Assembly: GCF_003286915.1 (NCBI RefSeq)
Contig: NZ_QMFY01000011.1
Location: 124,001-188,000 of the forward strand
Reading direction: 5' to 3'
Length of the DNA stretch: 64,000 nucleotides
DNA from: Pseudochryseolinea flava
GTDB taxonomy: Bacteria; Bacteroidota; Bacteroidia; Cytophagales; Cyclobacteriaceae
The stretch's first letter is position 1, and the number at the start of each line of letters is the position of its first letter. Shown one piece after another: positions 60,901 to 64,000 of this stretch. Made by a program: the position numbers and the translations under genes. The notes below the pieces were generated by a model. It searched no databases. It was not told the origin of the DNA and saw only the letters and a program-made list of their open reading frames with translations.

Positions 60901-63135
60901 AAAGACAGCTGCTATCGGATAGTTTGCAGTAACCTCTTCCGCTACTTGCCCCATGGCATTCATGGTGTGAAGCCAATGATACGTTTGTCCATCGGAGATA
61001 CCAAACTTGATACTCCTGTTAGGGTATGCGTTGTAAAGATTGATGGCTTGTTGTGGATCAAGGAAGGACAAGAAGCTCCAATAAGTATCGTACCACAAAT
61101 TGTCGTTTGGTGTATTGTTAAGCACTTGTGTTTTTGCTTTCATGCCATCCCAAACTTTTTGTACGTAAGCCGTATTCTGTCCCATGTAAAGCGCGCCACC
61201 ATGAATAGGATAAAGCTGAATACCATAGGAAGCAGCGATGTCGGAAGTCCACCAAGTGCCGTTGTCGTAGCCGGCGCCCCAAATACGCGCTACCATCTCA
61301 TGTGCATAAGCAGGCTGAAATGTTCTATCATTTTGATCGAACCAATATTCTTCCACAGCAGATTGCTCTGTTGTATAGAGATAAATTCCTAAATCACGAA
61401 TAGCATTATTTCCCGTTACCGTTCCCCAGTGAATTAGTGACGAGTTGAATTGCATCGACTCGGATGTAGATTCTTGATCATTTCCAAAAGGTTCTGTTGC
61501 AAAACCATTTGCCCAGCAGTGTCCGGCATAGGGACTGAAGTTCCTTAAAAAAGGAAACATTGAATCGGTGCGTGATGGATTCGATGCATCGCGAATGAGA
61601 AGGTCGACCATGCCACCCCACTGTGAAGCCCATCCCGGTTGATACTGTTCAATGGCTGCAGCAGCATGAATAAAATATCCCCAATGAAAATGGTGATCGT
61701 TTAAATTTTCATCTTGACGGTGACCTGCAGGATAACCAATCAAAGACTTCCAAGTATTGTTGTAATAGAATAGGAAAGCAACCTCGCCACCTTCGGCTTT
61801 GAACCAATCTTCAAGACGCGCTTTTACTGTATTGATAAGTTTATCGCGCGCTTCAATGTGACCGATTTGATGCGCGAGATGTGCAGCTTGAATCAAACGG
61901 TTCATACCTTGTCCTTCATTATAAGAGTCGGTCCATTCAGCTAAACCATCATTCTTCATGATGTCAATTTTTTTGTAAAGTGCGCCTGGATCAAAACCAC
62001 CGCTATACTTTGCCAAGTTTGGCAACGTCGGCAAAATTCCACTGAATTTGTTTTCAACAATAAATGAATTTGATGCAAGCATCTTCAATTGACCACGTAC
62101 AGTATTGTAAGTATATCCTGCAGGTGTAGGTGAGCCCGCGGCGAGACGCGACCATTGATGAGGGAGTAGTCCTTGTAACACTACATTGGCAGATCCTTCC
62201 TTTACATCCGGCGTTACAGTAAATGTTGTACGAAGCGCACCAGTCGACGCTGTATAATTCCAAGCAACTGCTGTGTTGGATGGAAACACATATGCATATG
62301 CTGCGAGATTATTGATCGCCGTATTAACATCAACACCCGTCGGCAACATGGCCATCGACCAATAGTTCTTGCCATTTAAGTTCGATGTATACACACCGTT
62401 GCTACCGCTCCAAACGGTTCCCGCCGGACCGAAAACAACAAAGTTTGCTCCGTTATAGGTATTGGTGATGATGATTTTGTTTCCACTGATAGACGCGCCA
62501 GATGGATTGTGGTTAACGACAACTTTTGCAAGATCACTGCTGCCCTTCGTGAAATACGTAAACGGCATACCGATACCCATTAATGCGTTGAAGTTTTTTC
62601 CTCCTGCATTCCAGTTCATCGTAACGGTCCAGTCGGTGTGATCAGCTGCCGTTGATTGTGTTGCGTTCAATCCATCGACTCCAACAACAATAGCATTCAC
62701 ATCACCCATCGGTTGACGGTATTCTGATGGACCGGCTCCCGGAGGCACGGTGAGGTTAACAACAATTCCGGATGGAACTGATTTATAAGATAGCGGATAG
62801 TTAAACGCTTGTCCGCCGTGACTATTTTTTACAAAGTTTGACCACCAGTCGTTGGTAGGGACTGGTTTGGATGCGGCAGCACCGGAAAGGCCGGGCGAGC
62901 CTGTCGGATAAGTATTTCTCCCCGCTGCATCCGTGCCGGGAAACGTAGAAGTGTAGCTTCCACTACCAACAGAAGTGACCTGAGCCACTACGTCGAACAT
63001 CAAAGAAAGACTCAACAACACAAAAACAACTGCACTAATAATCAACTGCGGGTTAAGCAACTCCACAGAAAGCGGCGAAACGAAGTAATTTCGTCCTTTC
63101 CGGGCTGAAATGAGTGATAATAATTCGGTTTTCAT
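57994..63135 (-). CDS. Multimodular GH81 endo-beta-1,3-glucanase with CBM6, CBM56-like and T9SS domains
   Basis: A 1713-residue secreted enzyme. Signal anchor at about 28-51; GH81 catalytic domain (about 55-780) with PTNDWWSNFV, DHHFHWGYFIHAAAA (D480) and FGNDQESTSESMQF with acidic E555 and E559, the family's conserved catalytic region. Then an Ig-like domain (about 785-872), a CBM6 (873-1034), two Ig-like repeats (1035-1220), a CBM56-like module (1221-1331), two more Ig repeats (1332-1520), a second CBM56-like module (1521-1631) and a T9SS type A sorting domain (1640-1713, MYPNPVSHELYVSG). It cuts beta-1,3-glucans internally and is exported by the type IX system. CBM56 is named from recalled family features. 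Confidence 0.9.
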   Translation of the reverse strand: MKTELLSLISARKGRNYFVSPLSVELLNPQLIISAVVFVLLSLSLMFDVVAQVTSVGSGSYTSTFPGTDAAGRNTYPTGSPGLSGAAASKPVPTNDWWSNFVKNSHGGQAFNYPLSYKSVPSGIVVNLTVPPGAGPSEYRQPMGDVNAIVVGVDGLNATQSTAADHTDWTVTMNWNAGGKNFNALMGIGMPFTYFTKGSSDLAKVVVNHNPSGASISGNKIIITNTYNGANFVVFGPAGTVWSGSNGVYTSNLNGKNYWSMAMLPTGVDVNTAINNLAAYAYVFPSNTAVAWNYTASTGALRTTFTVTPDVKEGSANVVLQGLLPHQWSRLAAGSPTPAGYTYNTVRGQLKMLASNSFIVENKFSGILPTLPNLAKYSGGFDPGALYKKIDIMKNDGLAEWTDSYNEGQGMNRLIQAAHLAHQIGHIEARDKLINTVKARLEDWFKAEGGEVAFLFYYNNTWKSLIGYPAGHRQDENLNDHHFHWGYFIHAAAAIEQYQPGWASQWGGMVDLLIRDASNPSRTDSMFPFLRNFSPYAGHCWANGFATEPFGNDQESTSESMQFNSSLIHWGTVTGNNAIRDLGIYLYTTEQSAVEEYWFDQNDRTFQPAYAHEMVARIWGAGYDNGTWWTSDIAASYGIQLYPIHGGALYMGQNTAYVQKVWDGMKAKTQVLNNTPNDNLWYDTYWSFLSFLDPQQAINLYNAYPNRSIKFGISDGQTYHWLHTMNAMGQVAEEVTANYPIAAVFNKAGVKTYVAYNYGASTITVNFSDGYSMSVPSKTMVTNRDIAVTVSLSSNTTQVPTNGTINLTASTTGSGITKVEFYRDGTLIGTDTSSPYTLTTQPLAAGLPNFHARAYVGTNHNVSNVVAVQAGSQVPYGGTATAIPGTIEAGNYDAFEGGSGQGVSYSDATSWNEGNYRTSEAVDAGTTTSEGVTVGWIDAGEWLEYTVNVATAGNYNVTLRYTSGNTAGGGPFWFENAAGTKITPDITVAFNDTNWSTYVNKVVNNVSLAAGQQVIRVKVGNGGFNLGRMTFAFAGGTPPTVSITSPANNTSFTAPGNITINATASDSDGSVSKVEFFNGSTKLGEDTSSPYSFAWTNVSSGTYALSARATDNGSLTATSSTVNVTVSNNAVPSVSISSPSNGATFNAPASITINANASDTDGTISKVEFYNGATKLGEDTTSPYSFAWTGVAAGTYSLAARAIDNGNANSTSSVVNVTVNGGGTGCSGNGPNAPSTSTPDYTWQASNSANPTITFVPGSPISGTTMVILYYKIGTGGYIGVNMDPSGSNYTKSFTAPSGSAIAMYFTYRVGATMAERNSSATPHSFTVGQCSGGNISPTVNLTSPTNGASFTAPASITINATAADSDGTVSKVEFYNGTTKLGEDTSSPYSYTWTSVAAGSYSLTARAVDNASATTTSSSVSVTVTSSNVLPTAAITSPTNGATFSAPASITINATATDSDGTVSKVEFYNGSTKLGEDTSSPYSYTWTNVAAGTYSLTARSTDNLGATRTSTAVSVTVNGVSVCTGNGPTQSGQSVADYSYEISTSGNVNVKFIPKSPINGCDLAIFYYRIGTGGYAGYMMTASAGNFTTSVSIPSGSNIQFYFTYRRSAGGMESNSAATPHGYTVGSTCSARVATTVESETFDMYPNPVSHELYVSGLSGNQFSIINANGSKMREEIATSDIVNVSSYNAGIYMLVITKNNQRFVQRFVKK
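58576..60033 (-). repeat. Duplicated Ig-Ig-CBM56 block inside the GH81 gene
   Basis: Four Ig-like units of 92-95 residues lie at 60033-59752, 59751-59476, 59142-58858 and 58857-58576, each carrying SKVEFYNGSTKLGEDTSSPY-type sequence. The first two are followed by one CBM56-like module (59475-59143) and the last two by another (58575-58243). DNA of the units differs mainly at silent positions. Confidence 0.85.
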
Positions 63136-63410
63136 GGTTTGGCTGGGTTATTTCAAACGGTTGTGCACGCGTTTGCAACTCGAAAGTCGATTCTTTTCCC
63201 CATCTCATTGCAAGAATTGATTACATCAAAAATGCTTTTCACTATACATCTTGACTACATCACAGAACGAATTATTGAAAATTTGTGCATTTAAAGCGAA
63301 AATAGGAGCGCAACTCAGCCGCGTTTTTTAGAATGACAACAATCAGTTAAGATCCAACAAAATGGCGTGACACTATATTTATATATTCACATACGTCATA
63401 ACGTAACTTT
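63136..63410. promoter_or_regulatory. Divergent intergenic region upstream of GH81 and DinB genes
   Basis: A 275 bp AT-rich gap between two divergent starts. It should hold both promoters, but I found no element that fits the Bacteroidota consensus well. Confidence 0.4.
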
Positions 63411-63947
63411 ATGAACCTTTGGCATCCGACCATCGACAAGACAACAAAAGACTTCGTTTCAACTTTTGGGGACCTAAACGAACGCCAACTGAATTGGAAA
63501 CCTGCGCCTCAAACCTGGAGCATCGCCCAAAATATTGATCATCTGATTGTAATCAACAACAGCTACTTCGACTGGATCGCTGACATCCGAAACGGGAAGC
63601 ATCAAGTGCATTGGCTCAGCAAGTTCAATTTCATGGTAAACTTTTTCGGCAAGTCTATCCTAAAATCAGTTCAACCCGATCGAAAAAATAGGATGAAGAC
63701 ATTTCCGCGGTGGGAACCGTCCGCGTCCACCATTCCTGGAGATATCCTTGAAAAATTCCAACACCATCAAGATGATTTGAAAACATTGATTGCAAATTCT
63801 CAAGACCTTCTTGAAAAGGGAACGGTCATTTCTTCGCCAGCAAGTCAGGTTATTGTCTACAAATTGGAAACGGCATTTGATATCATCGTCGCGCATGAGC
63901 AACGACACCTTGAGCAAGCGAAAGAAGTTTTATCGCACATGCAATAG
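63411..63947 (+). CDS. DinB-family (DinB_2) four-helix metal-binding protein
   Basis: A 178-residue soluble protein of the DinB/YfiT-like superfamily. Metal-ligand histidines are visible: H43 in NIDHLIVINNSY and the pair in IVAHEQRHLEQAKEVL near the C-terminus. LNERQLNWKPAPQTWSIAQN is the typical start of DinB_2 proteins. They bind a divalent metal (often Zn or Ni) and some are thiol transferases or resistance proteins; the function here is unknown. It lies divergent from GH81 and ends 53 bp before the window edge. Confidence 0.85.
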   Translation: MNLWHPTIDKTTKDFVSTFGDLNERQLNWKPAPQTWSIAQNIDHLIVINNSYFDWIADIRNGKHQVHWLSKFNFMVNFFGKSILKSVQPDRKNRMKTFPRWEPSASTIPGDILEKFQHHQDDLKTLIANSQDLLEKGTVISSPASQVIVYKLETAFDIIVAHEQRHLEQAKEVLSHMQ

Positions 63948-64000
63948 TAAGTTTAGCGGGCTAAGTCTTGAGTGGCTACGTAATAATTCCGCGTAAGTAG

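Overview
The window looks like chromosomal DNA of a free-living, glycan-degrading member of the Bacteroidota, most likely of the Cytophagales type. Sequence evidence: two SusC/SusD pairs, two one-protein hybrid two-component regulators (HTCS), a C-terminal T9SS sorting domain, many short-signal lipoproteins, and promoters of the Bacteroidota form TTTG-N19-TAnnTTTG. The genus is an inference from general resemblance only. No tRNA, rRNA, CRISPR, prophage or insertion sequence was seen.

Layout. (1) 1-6042, minus strand: a tightly packed run with a branched-chain aminotransferase (cut by the window edge), a group II PLP decarboxylase, PaiB, a DJ-1/PfpI protein, three GNAT acetyltransferases (one clearly PaiA-like) and an EamA exporter. 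It reads as an amine/amino-acid handling operon. (2) 6043-18311: an AlgI/AlgJ-type O-acetylation pair, a lone receiver domain, a CadD-like transporter, a MuiA-like protein, a GT39-type glycosyltransferase, a GH5 lipoprotein, small stress proteins (CsbD, a one-helix protein), a FUSC transporter and an unknown CxxC protein. (3) 18354-26352: a MocR-type regulator, then three proteases of different catalytic class side by side: a WD40-caspase (Cys), a subtilisin (Ser) and a double-DTG retropepsin-like protein (Asp). A nine-copy heptamer repeat sits directly after the caspase stop codon. (4) 26478-42036: polysaccharide utilization locus 1, an HTCS facing a GH31(PA14)-susC-susD-lipoprotein-GH95 operon. 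The enzymes suggest removal of alpha-xylosyl and alpha-fucosyl side chains, as in xyloglucan. (5) 42309-44650: small unknown proteins, a DAO-type FAD oxidoreductase and a DUF1328 membrane peptide. (6) 44988-63135: locus 2, susC-susD-lipoprotein read away from a second HTCS, followed by a DUF5060-GH5 enzyme and a 1713-residue multimodular GH81 endo-beta-1,3-glucanase secreted by T9SS; beta-glucan is the likely substrate. (7) A DinB-family protein closes the window.

How it works together. In each utilization locus the HTCS should sense an oligosaccharide in the periplasm and switch on the adjacent susCD operon through its AraC domain. Outer-membrane lipoproteins bind the glycan, the SusCD pair imports oligosaccharides, and the lipoprotein or periplasmic glycosidases trim them. 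Several intrinsic terminators on the minus strand separate the modules; one lies inside locus 1, just before GH95, and may lower expression of that gene relative to susCD.
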